From the NCBI RefSeq assembly GCF_900496995.4, contig NC_044005.1, positions 26,603,363 through 26,667,362 of the forward strand: a DNA stretch of 64,000 bases, read 5' to 3'. The notes beneath the pieces are model-generated. The model saw only the letters and a list, made by a program, of their open reading frames with translations. It was not told the origin of the DNA and did not search any database. Below are positions 14,001 through 25,560 of this stretch, piece after piece. A program made the translations under genes and the position numbers. Origin of the DNA: Aquila chrysaetos chrysaetos (taxonomy: Eukaryota; Chordata; Aves; Accipitriformes; Accipitridae). How positions within the stretch are numbered: position 1 is the first letter of the stretch; each line of letters begins with the position of its first letter.

Positions 14001-17000
14001 GACTCATAGAAAATACAAAGGCAGACATCCTTGTTACTACTGGCTGGCCTTCTCCTCTGGGGCACCAGCAAGACTTCATAAACCCTGAAGACAAGTTTTC
14101 ATGTTATGGGAGCAAGCTAACCGTACTGGACAGCAAATCTAGGCTCAGTCAGGTTTTGTACTCTATTAGCTAATTGCTGCCCTGACTTTTAAATTAAAAT
14201 AGAGTATCTTTCCAATGGCCACATATACATCTGTGACCTCAGAACAAGATGCAGCAGCTGATAAGAGCAGCTGTTACAAAGATAATAAAAAAACCTGTCA
14301 GCAATAGGAACAGAGGATGCAGGAAAGGCACTGCATCTGAGGCAAACTTTGTCCTACTCTCCAATACAAGAGTCCTCTCTTAAGGTAGTCTCCAGACACA
14401 TGAATAGGTTAGTCCTACTAGTCCCCTTCAGAGGAGCCGGCATCTACCTAGAAAGCCTCTAGTCTTACATGGTCAACCTCTTCCTCAGGGTCTTCATCCT
14501 AGAAGGATCAGGAAGGAAAAAGAGAGAAAGAAGTTAAAAGAAAGAACTATGGAAGCCTGCACAAAATAGCTTGAAGATTGACATGAATGGCTGTCCTGCA
14601 GCACATGATTTGCAACCTTATTCACTTGAACAAAGTAAAAAGCTGATCCCACCATTGTAAGATTTTTATATCCACAGCCATTTATGCATATATCAGCTGT
14701 GATACTATAAAGCAGGTCTGTTTAACTGCAATGGCAGGAAAGTATGCCAACAATCAGACCTTGAAAAGCATACTAAAGAAAAAAAAAAACCTACAAATGA
14801 GAGCGAGAACAGACTTACTTCTCCCTATAACATGAAAAAACCCAAATTATTCAGGTGTGTAGGACACTAGAAAGATTCGTATGGATAGGCTCTGCAGCCA
14901 TGCCAGAGACCAGAAATTATGCTGGACCGGTCATACTAGGGGTTATATACTGTAGCAGGTTGCAGCCCTTTTTTCAGGAGCTACTGTTTCTCAAGTCAAC
15001 CTCAGATCCTTCGCTAGGAGCAGGAGCTGTAGCAGTTAGCATTAAGATAGGCATAGCTGACAAGAGTGTTAGCTTTAGTAGATGAACTTTAGCTAACCAT
15101 ATAGTATAAGGGAGTAGCTTGATTATGGGGTAGATGAGTAACTCAAGGAAAGCAGCCTGTTAATCACTGTGAAAGTTGCAAACTGGTTGAGAACCTTTCT
15201 GATGAGCAGACTGCCAGCACCAGCAGTGGCAACAACCAGTTGTTAGGAACCAAATGCAAGAAGGAGGCAATTAGGAACCTGGTAATCTCTATGCTATCCT
15301 AGAAATTACAGTGTTCAGAATCACTCAGGGAGAGAATCTAGAGTATCCCATGACCCTGCACCAGGAGTACTGGAAACACTACACTAACCCACCTGATTTT
15401 TCTTCTGGACTGCATCATCTCTCCTGTGGAACAGGGAAGCTATGCAATTCATAAATTGCATATAGCTCTGATTAAAGTGGTTTGGTATCTGAGTCCACTT
15501 AGTGCCTGTGCTGTCATCTGGTCTTACGGTCTTACCATGACAGGAGCAGAGGGAGGCTACATGCAGGTTAGGGCAGCTGGGGTACAGAAATGTCCGTATC
15601 AGTGAGCAGCACAAATAAAAGCAGATTTGCCCAACTGGTAAAATCTGTTGGAAATGTGTATCTGTCAGCCAGGGACCCACTTGTTCCCACAGCCGAGAGC
15701 AGAAAGGCTTCTGCAGGGCCGACCATGACCTAAGCTTCTCTAGATGTACGGAGCCCAAGTGGTACGGGACTTGCAGTAGCACGGAAGAAAATCCAGCTGG
15801 ACAACACGTGTTGGAGAAGCATTTAAATAACCACTTCTTTGAGCAATCTTCCACGTGGATTTCACTCTCAGCAATTGGTTTGCAGTTGTTTATTCACTTG
15901 GGTTAGATAACGCAGTCCTATTTAAACGATGCCTGGATGTCAGCCTGAACAATCACTGCCAGGAGTGTTTGTAAGCTGGGTGGGGGAGGTCCAAATAGCT
16001 GCTTTGCAAAATCCACCTGTGGGAACATCCTTCCAATATGCAGTGGAGGTGGCCCAAGCTTTTGTCTCTCTACATTAATCTATCCTGAATACGGTTTTTT
16101 TACAGTACAGAAATGCTCACTTTTTAACTGTCACCCAAGGACCACAACTACATAGGCAAGCTTACAAATATCAGGTAGGACAACACGAGAACATACTTTC
16201 AGAAGTGAAAGCACAGAGCCTTTCCCCAGGCTTTGGTGAAACACGGAGAAGAGAACCAGCAGGGAACTTAGATGATCTTGGGGCAAACCCTGATACAAAG
16301 TGAGAGTGATCCTGTCCTCCCTGTGTGGAGATATTCTCAACATAGCCTGGAAAACCCTCATCCTTTAGGCTGACATACTGCCTATTAAAGCAGTCTCCAC
16401 TCAAAGGATCTACAAAGTGCTGCCAGAGAGACACTGACAACATCATATTGAGATTGTAAGAGGTAGAAACCAGGGAAGTCTTGAACAAGGTCCTAAGGGA
16501 ATCCCGTCACTGTAGGATGAAGAGAAAACAGACTATGGAAGCAGGATAACATTACAATATTTTTGCATACCAATTTCTTACGGAACAGCAAATAGTTCAC
16601 TCTTGCTGAGAGGAGACACAGAAAAGGAAAAAATTTGCTGATATATTTTAAAAAAAGCTTTTCCACTCAGCTTTCCAAATCAGTCTCCTGAAGAGCTCCA
16701 AACCTGGCCAAACAGCTTCTTTTGGTGGATGTCATCAAGCCAGCATTCAGGCTGTTGGATGCAGTGATGTTAGAGCCAGGAAAAAGGTTTGACTTTTATT
16801 CTATAAAAGTGTCCAGAAGTCCTGGTAGGATGGGACAGCAAAGATCTTCAACAGATCTCATTATATGATCTGCCCCTCCCATCATACAAATAACATGACC
16901 AGCTTGAATATGTCCCATTTTGTCAGAAACTTGACAGCATCAAGATGAGTAAAAAGTAACACATCAAGCCAGGGGATGGGAAAGGTCTCCCAACGGAAAG

Positions 17001-20000
17001 ATGGATACATTACCCCTCTGAAAATGAATGTTTGAAATGCAGAGTTCTGGCATGCAGCAAGCAGATTTATCTCTAGGAATTCCCATTTACGGCATATTCC
17101 CCTGGGTGCCCGAGAAGTGCCTGCCGATTTGCCAAGGAGTTCTAAAGGCCAGGAACACTCACAGCCATTGTTGCAGGAGGATGCTGACTCCACCAGTTAC
17201 AGCAAATAATCATGTTCCTTCTTGCCTCATGAAATAATACATAGCTGCAGTGTTGTTTGTTAGTATTTGTACTTCTGAAAAGGCAGGAATACTCTGCATG
17301 TCAGAAGGCAGACTGTGAGCTTTGTGACCCTTAGTGAGCCCTTTGCGAAGACAGAGGTCTAAATTGGAAGGTAATGCAGATACTTCCATGCAGGAATGGG
17401 AATTATCAAATAGAGATTTGGGCAGAGGAATTACAGATACACCACTACCGTTAAGGAACTTATTGTGGGAGATATATACACACAACAGGCACTGAAAAGA
17501 TACTAAGATATCATACTGTTTTCATAGAGCTTGGGGGAAGTATATTAGGCTATAAGGCACAAGGGATTGCAGTTGTGCCCTAGGAAATGAGGTTTTAACA
17601 ACACATTTGTGAGAGAAGACACACAGTTGAGGAGATGGACCATTGTTTGGCATCTCTTTCAGAAGACAGGGTCCAGGTCAAGGAGAGATCAGCAGTAATC
17701 TGATAAGATCTATGCTCCAAGTCAGATGATTTGCCTATTGACTTCAAAACAAAGACCTTTTCCATTATGTTAAATGAGTTGTTCACCCCTCAAAGTGAAT
17801 TTCCTTCTAATAAGCCCAAAGGTTGAAACATGGATAGACAGGTACTTTTTGCTTCCTTCAAGCAAGCTGCTCTGACTGGAAAACACTTCCTGGATGGTTC
17901 TCAGTGTCATCAAAAGACCAGAACAATAGCACAAATGGTATGTTCATACCAGAAATTTGAGCTGGGTGGAAACTGGCTGGATTGACATGGAATTAAAAAA
18001 AAAAAAAAGTCAAGGTGAATCTTAAAACAGTTTTAAAACTCTGAGGAACTACGGAGGGCAGAATCACCATCCTGAATGTAAAACTGCATAGGAAGGTGTG
18101 ATTATGGCAAAGGTTTAAGGCAAACCCCTTTGTCTTCACAATCAGTAATAAGAATTAATCCTCCTATGCTGAAATTAATTACATGGGGCCTCCTCCACTA
18201 CTGCCAGTTCCAGAAAAAAGTACTGTTTTTTTTATTTTGCTTTTCTTTTGGGAAGGTTCCTTGAAAAGGTTTCAAGATGACCAGATGGCTGAATGAGACA
18301 TCCATTGCAACAGCTGACCCCAGCACTTGGAGGCAAGCCAAGGCCAAGCTTCCAGAAAAGTAAAAGGTGATTGCCAATCTTGGGTGAAGGAAAAAACAAT
18401 ATAACAATATTAGTTCTATTAAATGCTCACTTTGGTATCAAATATGATCATGTTTGAGAAGCCTCCAATTCTGGAGCAAAGGAAAAGGCTGAGGATTATT
18501 TACAGTGGATTTTGTCTCTTCTCCAGTAGCTCCAAGGTTTTCAGTTAACAGCAACATTTAGCAACAAAGAACTGTCTGAAGGGAGACTATTGACACAAAC
18601 GGTTCTTCCTGGTGGTTAAGATCCAGTAATAACATATTTGAATCTTGTAAGGCGTGGAAGGCCTCACCCTTCTGCTGCTGAAAAGCTCACCACTTTCAAA
18701 CACAAGATTGTAACTATTTCTTAGTCCTCTTCAGGGGTGCCCAAGGACTGGAGCCTTTATGATCTCTTCCCAGCTATAATAATGGCTATAATGTGAGACA
18801 CACCAAGTACAACTGCAGTAAGTTACAGTCAGTCAGCTGTACCCCTACCTCATGCCCTGGTCCCTTTCTAACCAGGGAATCAGTCCATGAACTAGGATGG
18901 CCAGTTCCAGTAAGAGAACAATCTGACAGTGAGCCACCCTAATCTGGAGGCTAACCAACAATTACACCCACTTACACCACCAGCTGGTTTCTTTAAGACT
19001 TTCTTTACCTATGAGACCCATGATTGTTTTGGTTTCTTAAATTACGCCTTCTGCAAACTCCTTCACTGAACTCCTATAGCATACCCAGGGAGGGAAGAAT
19101 GCATAGGTGGGAGATGATTCTCCATTATGCCTATCAAGAGAAAAGAGAATACTTTCTCCAGAAAAAAAGCCTATTCTAGGAGGTGTTATTGTAAGCTAAG
19201 CCGTAACAGTGTATTTTCAACAGCATCACAGGGACTCCAAGGAAATAACCCCCCACAAAACCATTTTGGCACAGATAGCTCGGACACAATCTACTCAGTG
19301 TAATAGGAAAGTTTCGTCATTGCACAGATGATGAAGGAGTAGCCACTCCCAAGACAGAAGGTCCCAGGGCTCTAAGCACAGTAGCTTGAAGCACAGCTGG
19401 TGCCAGGGTGGCCAGCAGGGCAAAGTGGGTTTGCAATTTAAAGAAGCCAAGAATATGGTATGCTGGAGACCATGACTGGCATTGCAAAAAGCTAAGTATC
19501 ATCTAATTTAAATAAATACCACTGTCAACAAGGTGGAAGTCTGATGACCCTTTTGTCCATCTGAAGGGACAAAACCTGTATGTCATTTCATGACAGGTGC
19601 TCCTTCCAGCAGAAGATGCCTGTGGAGAAGCCATGCCAACATCAGAGAGCAAACTACCAGGTAGAAATTGAGCATTCTGCAGTGCTAAGCAAGAAAGTGA
19701 ATTGAAAGGGTTCAGATCTCATCTTTCTGGGTATGAGAGGATGTTGCCTCAGTCTCCTGTGAAAGAGGGGTTCCAGACCATCTTCTACGTTTTGAAGATG
19801 TACTGACAGAACAGACTCTGAACAAAGTTTTTCTCCAAAGCCAGGTGGGAACTGAGTTTGCATATTATTACCCACAAGACAAAGTCTCAGATGCTGCAAA
19901 GCTGGCTCCTAGCATGACCTTTGTAGCCTGTGCATAGAGGAAAGGAAAAAGAGTGTCACTATACAAACTTGATACCGACCATCTCAGATACCGTACTCTG

Positions 20001-21099
20001 GCACTAGCAAAAGCAAAGTGCAAAAGTAAGGCATCTGCTTACCTGTATTCTGTCTTGCTACCATAGGTGGTTGCGAAACTGGTCACAAAATTATGTGCCT
20101 GCTCATGTTTTAATTCCCATGGAAGACACGCATGTACAGGAGGGAGAGGCCCCAAGCCTGTTTGATGCTATTCTCCGTTCCTCACATGCAAGAAACCACT
20201 GCCCCAGACACAACCCTGTGTGAAAACTACGCATCACACAGAGAGCAACAACAGGAAAGGGACAGGGCGGTCACACGGGTCCCAACTCTAAGGACAAACT
20301 TCAAAGGACAGACCACACTACGCAGGAAAGAATCTCAGAAGAAACGAAGATTCCTCCACTGGAGACACCAGCAGGATTACAGACAGGTTCTCCTGACAGG
20401 ACACCCACCTCTCCAAGAGAAGCAGACGGGGAATTCTTCCTGCTGAGATTTTCATCTGGAAAGAAGTCCTGGCGGGCGCGACGGCCCATCTTTAGTACCT
20501 GTAGTGCAGGGGGAAACACGAAGGAGCAGAGGGCGCGCGGTTACTGACAGGAGCTGCTTCAGAGCGGGGGGAACGCTAAGCCCTGCAGTGAGACACGCTG
20601 CCCTAACAACGCAAAAGCATTACCAGGTGCAGGCGCTAACCCTGCAGCCGCCTCCCAGCCCGCGACGGCTGCGTGGGTCACGCTCCCTCGATCGCACCGG
20701 CGGGCCGCTCAGCCCTCCCTGCTCCACGGTGTCCCACGGGTGCCTAACCCCGCGGCGGTCCCCACGGAAAGCCCGGGCAGGCCTCCCCGGAGGACGGACG
20801 ACACCGTTTCCCCGCCTCCGCCGCCGTCCGGTGGGGGCTGCCGCCCCCGCGCCCAGCCCCGAGGCTCCCCACGGCCGCGCTCGTCCCGCTCGCCCGCGGA
20901 CGGGCCGCGGGTTCAAGCCCCCGGAGCCCCAGCGCGGAGGGACTGGGGCCGGCCCGGAGGCGGCCGCTCGCGCCCCGCCACCGTTAACGGCCAGCTCGCG
21001 CCGCGGGCGGCGGAGCGGCCTGCGCCGCGGCCCGGGCCCGCTCACCCCGGCGACGCCCCCCCGCCGCGGCGCCTCCGCTCGCTCCGGCTCAGCCTCCAT
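4956..21099 (-). CDS. IFT43: IFT43 (intraflagellar transport protein 43), 5' part only, four exons, continues beyond the left edge
   Basis: IFT43 is a small subunit of the IFT-A complex, which drives retrograde transport and entry of membrane cargo in cilia. Four minus-strand exons (21099-21046, 20498-20409, 14498-14469, 5023-4956) join in phase 0 and encode 80 residues plus two bases of the next codon. Identification rests on two blocks that match vertebrate IFT43: KMGRRARQ in exon 2 (human KMGRRAQQ) and RRQGGWADD in exon 4 (human CRQGGWAGD), in the right order and roughly the right spacing. The C-terminal two thirds of the protein is not found between 4955 and 1, so those exons should lie beyond the window. 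The gene is divergent from TGFB3, as in human. The extreme N terminus and exon 3 do not resemble the human protein, so those two parts are less certain than exons 2 and 4. Confidence 0.85.
5024..14468 (-). other. IFT43 intron 3 (about 9.4 kb)
   Basis: Non-coding DNA between the exon 3 donor and the exon 4 acceptor on the minus strand. Apart from a G-rich tract at 6031-6060 I see no gene. A 268-codon open frame on the minus strand (6559-5753) spans the complement of that tract. It has no recognisable domain or splice context and is treated as chance. Confidence 0.6.
6031..6060 (+). repeat. G-rich low-complexity tract
   Basis: Runs of six, nine and seven G separated by single T, then GTGTG. 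It meets the simple pattern for a G-quadruplex on the plus strand, which is the non-template strand for neither annotated gene (IFT43 is transcribed from the other strand). Confidence 0.8.
14469..14498 (-). CDS. IFT43: IFT43 microexon 3 (10 codons, DEDPEEEVDH)
   Basis: This 30-nt exon is flanked by a long polypyrimidine tract and a perfect acceptor (ccttcctgatccttctag) and by a strong donor (CAT|gtaaga). It is phase 0 at both ends, so it can be included or skipped without breaking the frame. It encodes the acidic peptide DEDPEEEVDH. The human protein, as I remember it, has no equivalent insert between its KNSSLTLTGE and KLPRCRQGG segments, so this may be an alternative or lineage-specific cassette. 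The evidence is splice-site quality, phase and position; there is no homology. Confidence 0.65.
14499..20408 (-). other. IFT43 intron 2 (about 5.9 kb)
   Basis: Non-coding DNA between the exon 2 donor and the microexon acceptor on the minus strand. Short open frames only. An A-run lies at about 17995-18008. I see no recognisable repeat family or RNA gene. Confidence 0.6.
20409..20498 (-). CDS. IFT43: IFT43 coding exon 2 (30 codons, KMGRRARQ block)
   Basis: A pyrimidine-rich acceptor (tttccccctgcactacag) precedes 90 nt encoding VLKMGRRARQDFFPDENL... and ending SASLGE before a GTGGGT donor. KMGRRA(R/Q)Q followed by an ENLxxKNS-like stretch is the best match to vertebrate IFT43 in the window. 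It is phase 0 at both ends. Confidence 0.85.
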
Positions 21100-21460
21100 C
21101 CGCCGCCGCCGCCGGTGCTTCCGGCAGACAGCCCGCCCCCGCCGGCCCGGCAACCGCCGCCCACCGCCCGCGGAGGCCGCGCCGCTGATCCCCGCCGCCC
21201 CGCGGGCCTGCCCCGCGCCGAGTCCGTCCCTCTCGTGGCTGCGTCCGCCCCGGGTGCCAGCCCCGCGGGGGCCGCGGCGGACCCGAGCGCCCGACCTCTC
21301 CCCCCCGCCCGGCCCCTTCCCCTCCCAGCCCCTGCGGGGCAGCCCCGCTCCCAGCGGCCTGGGCCTGGGGCCGGCGGCAGCCGGCAGGCCGCACGCTTCG
21401 TGAAGACCGGCCGGGTGTTGCTGGCAAACAGCCGGCAGTGAATCACGGCGCTGGGTGCTC
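20460..21460 (-). promoter_or_regulatory. IFT43: CpG island over IFT43 exons 1-2 (promoter region)
   Basis: GC content and CpG density rise sharply at about 20460 and fall at about 21460, with AT-rich DNA on both sides. The island covers IFT43 exon 2, intron 1, exon 1 and the presumed transcription start, which should lie above 21099. No convincing TATA box in a position serving the minus strand is visible, as is usual for such housekeeping-type promoters. Confidence 0.75.
21046..21099 (-). CDS. IFT43: IFT43 coding exon 1 (18 codons)
   Basis: The exon reads MEAEPERAEAPRRGGVAG and ends at a GTGAGC donor (GGG|gtgagc), phase 0, matching the phase-0 acceptor of exon 2. The ATG sits in a purine-favourable context (GCGGATGG) inside the CpG island. 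Human IFT43 has about 21 residues before KMGRR and this model has 20, which supports the start. The residues themselves are unlike the human N terminus, and the frame stays open upstream to an ATG at 21501, so stop codons do not fix the start. An alternative first exon is possible. Confidence 0.6.
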
Positions 21461-22411
21461 CTGGTAGCCATATAAATATCCAGCCCCGTTAGCAATCGCA
21501 AAATCTTGGCCCGACTAACGGTGACAGCGGTGCTGCAATTTCTCTGCGCGGTACGTCATGTAAGTACTCTTTTATCAGTTTTTAATTTCACATGCAGCAG
21601 GGGCAGGTTAAAAACAGCCTGCCACTCTCTCTTCTCCAGCTCTTTACTTCGTACACTCTTTTAAGTTCCCACTAAGGCAGATAATCCCAGCCTTGTAGAT
21701 CTGTCTCCTCATAGCAGGTTTTGCCAAGTCTCCCGATCGCTTCTGATGCTCTTCCCAGTTCTCTCTAGCTCTCTAACACCGCTTTCCAGACAGGGCAGCC
21801 GGTCCCCAGAGCGCTCGGTGGAGGCAGTCCCGGGGATCGAATAAAAGCGCAACGATCGTTACACGCATGCCTCTCAAGCGTAAGTTGTGCAGAGATTTCC
21901 ACTGAGCTGCATAAAATGACCCCTGGTCCCTTTCTTGGCTGGACAGATGTAGAGATTAATTGTAAATAGATCTGGTTTTAGCTCCACATGTTAAATAAAC
22001 ACTCAGTTCTCCAGTGCTTTGTCCGTTTCCCGGTATTTTTCTGGTATCTCTGACATTCCTCACAATCTTCACCCATCCTCATTAGCCTAAATAATTGTCA
22101 TCCCTTTATTCTGCTGCTACAATCAAGAACTGTACCACACCACCAATTACACTGTTAACACTTTGCCGTGATGAAAATTGAGTGTGTAACCCTGAAGTTT
22201 TAAGCCTTCCAGGAATACCTTTTACTAAAGGCACCAGATCTCACTGTGTACTTGCTTAGCTTTAGTAGAAGCTCATGGCCTGGCTGAAGAACTTTAAGAA
22301 GTCTAAATAAATTGTGTCAAATAATTTTCCTTTTTTCCATTCCTTACTGACATTTTCGAGTAGTTGTGCTGTGACTGTGATGATCTAAGGATTAAGTGAA
22401 ATAAGATTTGT

Positions 22412-22548
22412 GGGCAGAGGTAATTACTTTTTATTAGGCCAACTGATATAGCTGGAAAAAAACATACAAGAAGTGTTTCTGTGCCTGAAAGCTTGTCTCT
22501 TTTTTCCAGCTATATCAATTGGTCTAATAAAAGATATTATCTCCCTTT
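22412..22548. repeat. Palindromic MITE-like element
   Basis: The left arm (about 22418-22462) and right arm (about 22499-22545) are inverted copies of roughly 45 bp with only a few mismatches. The innermost 18 bases (gatatagctggaaaaaa and its complement) match almost perfectly, with a loop of about 36 nt. The right arm contains the ggtctaataaaagatatta string, close to one I recall from dispersed repeats in turtle and crocodilian genomes. The family is not assigned. Confidence 0.65.
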
Positions 22549-23141
22549 ACAAACCTTGACATGTTCAAGGAATTCAGTAAGTGAGATGTGATTTTCCTTT
22601 TTTGAAGCCAGGCTGGTTAGGCTCTATGAAATGATAATCTTCCAGGTAGTTTGTTCTTCTCTTTTAATTACAGATTCAAGTATTCATGAGGTAGAGAGGG
22701 CAGTTTTCACCTAGCCCCATGTTTCACCAGCAGGGCCACGGGAATATGGCCCTGCATTCCCACTTCCTATCCATTCCTCGGAAGAGCTGCCACAACAGTG
22801 CAGCTATGCAGATACCAGGAGACGGAGCGGACAGTAGCCCCCAGGTTGCAGTAGCTACTGCAGGATGTCCGAGTACAAGCGTACATTTGCAGCTGACTTT
22901 CTTGATCAGGAAAAGAGCATCCTAAGGGGAGCATGATAGCGTCCACAGCAACATCTGCTAAAGCAGGATGGCATCCCTGGGGCGGGAGTCTTTGGGTAGG
23001 AGTGCATTGCCAGCTGTGGCCCCAAAGAGGTAGCTGGCGGGGTGTTCCTACCGGAGGCAGGGTAGGAACAGTACGGGGAGCCACCCTGGACAGACTGATC
23101 ATGAAGCAGCAGGACCTGTGGGTTCACTCGTCTGGAACTGA

Positions 23142-23154
23142 CCCCCCCCCCCCC
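23142..23154 (+). repeat. Poly-C run (13 nt)
   Basis: Uninterrupted C13, followed by further C-rich sequence to about 23230. It is a mononucleotide tract whose length is prone to sequencing error. Confidence 0.8.
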
Positions 23155-25274
23155 GACCCCTCCTCACCATTTCCCTGGGTCCCCATCCCAGACACCACCC
23201 CACTAGCACATCCCAGATCCCCCCCCAGCAAGACACGCTGTGCTTCTTGCTGCCCACACCAGTGACAGGAGTCTTGGGCCGATTGAACAAAGGTGGAGTC
23301 CACGTGCGGGAAAGAAGACATTTAAGCACTTGAGGAATTGAGCCTTGCCTCAGGACTTTGACTTCTGACTTCAGAGGTTCTTGATGAGAGAGAAGAGCAG
23401 ACGTGCAGAAAGAATGAAACCTAAAATCTGTCCCACCTTGAGTCCCTCTGGGCTCCTCCACTCATCAGAATGGGGTTGGTCACCCATCTGGACACATTTT
23501 TGCCTGCTTGGGGAGGGCAACAGGGGAGAAAGAGTTTTCATCCGTCGTTTCATGTTGTGGCTAAAATGGATCTTGCTTGCTTTAAACATTGAGGCCACCT
23601 TTTCTGAACAGCTTAATTCTCCTCTGCCCTGCTGGTGACACCACAGGCAGCATTTGATCCTGGGCCTAGAGCAGCCCCACTCAGCCAAGAAGGAGACACA
23701 GTTACCAGGACAAACATCTGGTGCTGCTGTGGCTGTCTAAAGCCATTTTCTGTGCTTGCTTCCTGTCCAGTTCAGGTCTGTGGTGCCTGGGCTTCTCTTT
23801 CTCAGCGTACAGTTTCAGGTGTATTCTCAGCTCTCAGTCTGCCTTACTTGTTCAGCTTTGTCCTCACTATAAATCACACTGCTGCCACCGCCTCTCATCT
23901 GAACAGCAAGTAAGAACTACGCAAGCATTCCATTCATGGACAAGTTCTCACACCTAAGCATGGACTCTCTCCATCTGGTTTCAACCCAAACCTGATCACG
24001 CAGAATAGGACTAACAGAGTGCCCCACTAGCGCTGCTTGCTGTTGATTACTCCTTGACTGGACCTATGAATAGAGCTTGTGTCTGGTCCTCCTTCTACCC
24101 AAGAGACAGCAGGGAGAGTCTGGGAAAGCAATCACACTTGAGCACTCCCACATGCTTCTGGTCCTAGACCACCTTTAGAGCAAGGGCACACACGCATAGT
24201 TAAAGCTACAGCTATGGTGGAAAGCCCACATGGTAGCACTACTGTGGGAGAGAACAATGACCACCTTATTCAGAGCGGCCAAAGGTTTTGTTAAGCAGCT
24301 CTCTGGCAGCAGTAGGATTTATGGGATGCAGGGCAATTCCAGGAGCAACCAGTGACACAGTGCTGTGCCTTTCTTCCTCACCCAGTCCTCACGTCAGGCG
24401 GCCAGCCAGACTCCCGATTTTGACATGGGCCAATTCATTGAAAACATTAAGCTTCCACTGGGAAGCAAAGCGCTTGGCGAAGACTGCTGCCCTAGCCTGC
24501 TCCACACTAGCAGCACACTGGCAGCACCAAGCACTTCAATTTGATTCTTCTGCAATTTTTTTCTCCAATGCACCTCCAAGTATTAACCCCATCTCTAAGG
24601 GTTTTTGGAGGAGGGAAACAACTGTGAATATTCTGTTATTTGTGTGGGTTCCAGGACAAAATCTCCTAACAATTGCAAAGCTTCAAACAAGGGGTTCCTC
24701 CCTCTGGAAGGTGGAAGGGGCTTTATAGGCAGAAAAGGCCCGTGCATTTGCCTGTCTTGATCTCCGTGAGAACAGATGCTGGTCGGGTTACATCAGCCCT
24801 AGCTCAGACTGTCAAACCCCAGTCAGGGTTGCCAAGTGTGAAATATTTCCTACGATACTCACATGTTCAGTAGCCCTGTCGGGCTCTCCCTCAGCCCAGA
24901 TGGATCCCAGCGTCTCCAAGACGTGCAACCTGTTAGCGACTGTTGCTCGCAGCCACCAGTGGCGGTTCTGGTGCACGTCAGACCACAGAGCTTCCCCAAC
25001 TCTTCTCAACCCAGAGAGAGCAACGCCTAGAGCAGAAAGTGAGTGGCCCAGTACTGGAACCAGCACCGTACCTACATCCTTCTTCTCTGCTATGACTTCC
25101 AAGCAGTTAAGTCCCCACTCTCAACTCATAACAGAAAAGTCTGCTCTCAGCCATTAACAACACAGCCTTACATTTTGTACTACTGCATTTCATCCCATTT
25201 CTACTGTCTCAGCCATCAAAGTTGCCTACCCCCTCCTACAGGATATCCCAGTCCTCCCCCATATTGACAATGCC

Positions 25275-25560
25275 TCCCAACTTTGGATAAGCAGCCAATT
25301 TCATTAGCATCTCCATTTTGGCGTGCCAAAATCATTAATGAAAACTGGGCCCGGGACCAGCCACTGGGGAACTCCGGTAATCTCTTATAATTCCTGTACT
25401 TATCTCCATCTTAACTAATAACTCATCATGTGGCACTGTAGCAAATGGATTACTGAAGTCCAGAGCAATCAGTTCTACCGCATTTAGTGTGACCTCCGAC
25501 CTAACGCGGGGTAGAGGAGGTCCCAGAGCGGAAAAGCATCCAGAATTCATTTCAGAAGTG
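25275..25560 (-). mobile_element. CR1-type LINE fragment (reverse-transcriptase region), degenerate
   Basis: On the minus strand one frame reads ALDFSNPFATVPHDELLVKM, corresponding to the LDFSKAFDTVPHD-type motif of CR1 reverse transcriptase. Further on, in another frame, comes GVPQWLVPGPVFINDFGT, corresponding to the GVPQGSVLGPVLF...FINDL motif. The segment between them is shorter than in an intact ORF2, and the frame shifts, so this is a decayed, internally deleted remnant. It cannot be active. Confidence 0.8.

Noticed and set aside
20504-21501. Long open frames on both strands in the IFT43 CpG island
   Set aside because: These are explained by GC-rich composition. Only the short splice-bounded segments matching IFT43 phase and order were kept.
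21464-21560. Possible RFX half-site and ATF site (tacgtcat at 21552) upstream of IFT43
   Set aside because: Only a half match to the X-box, and an 8-mer that occurs by chance. Not enough to call.
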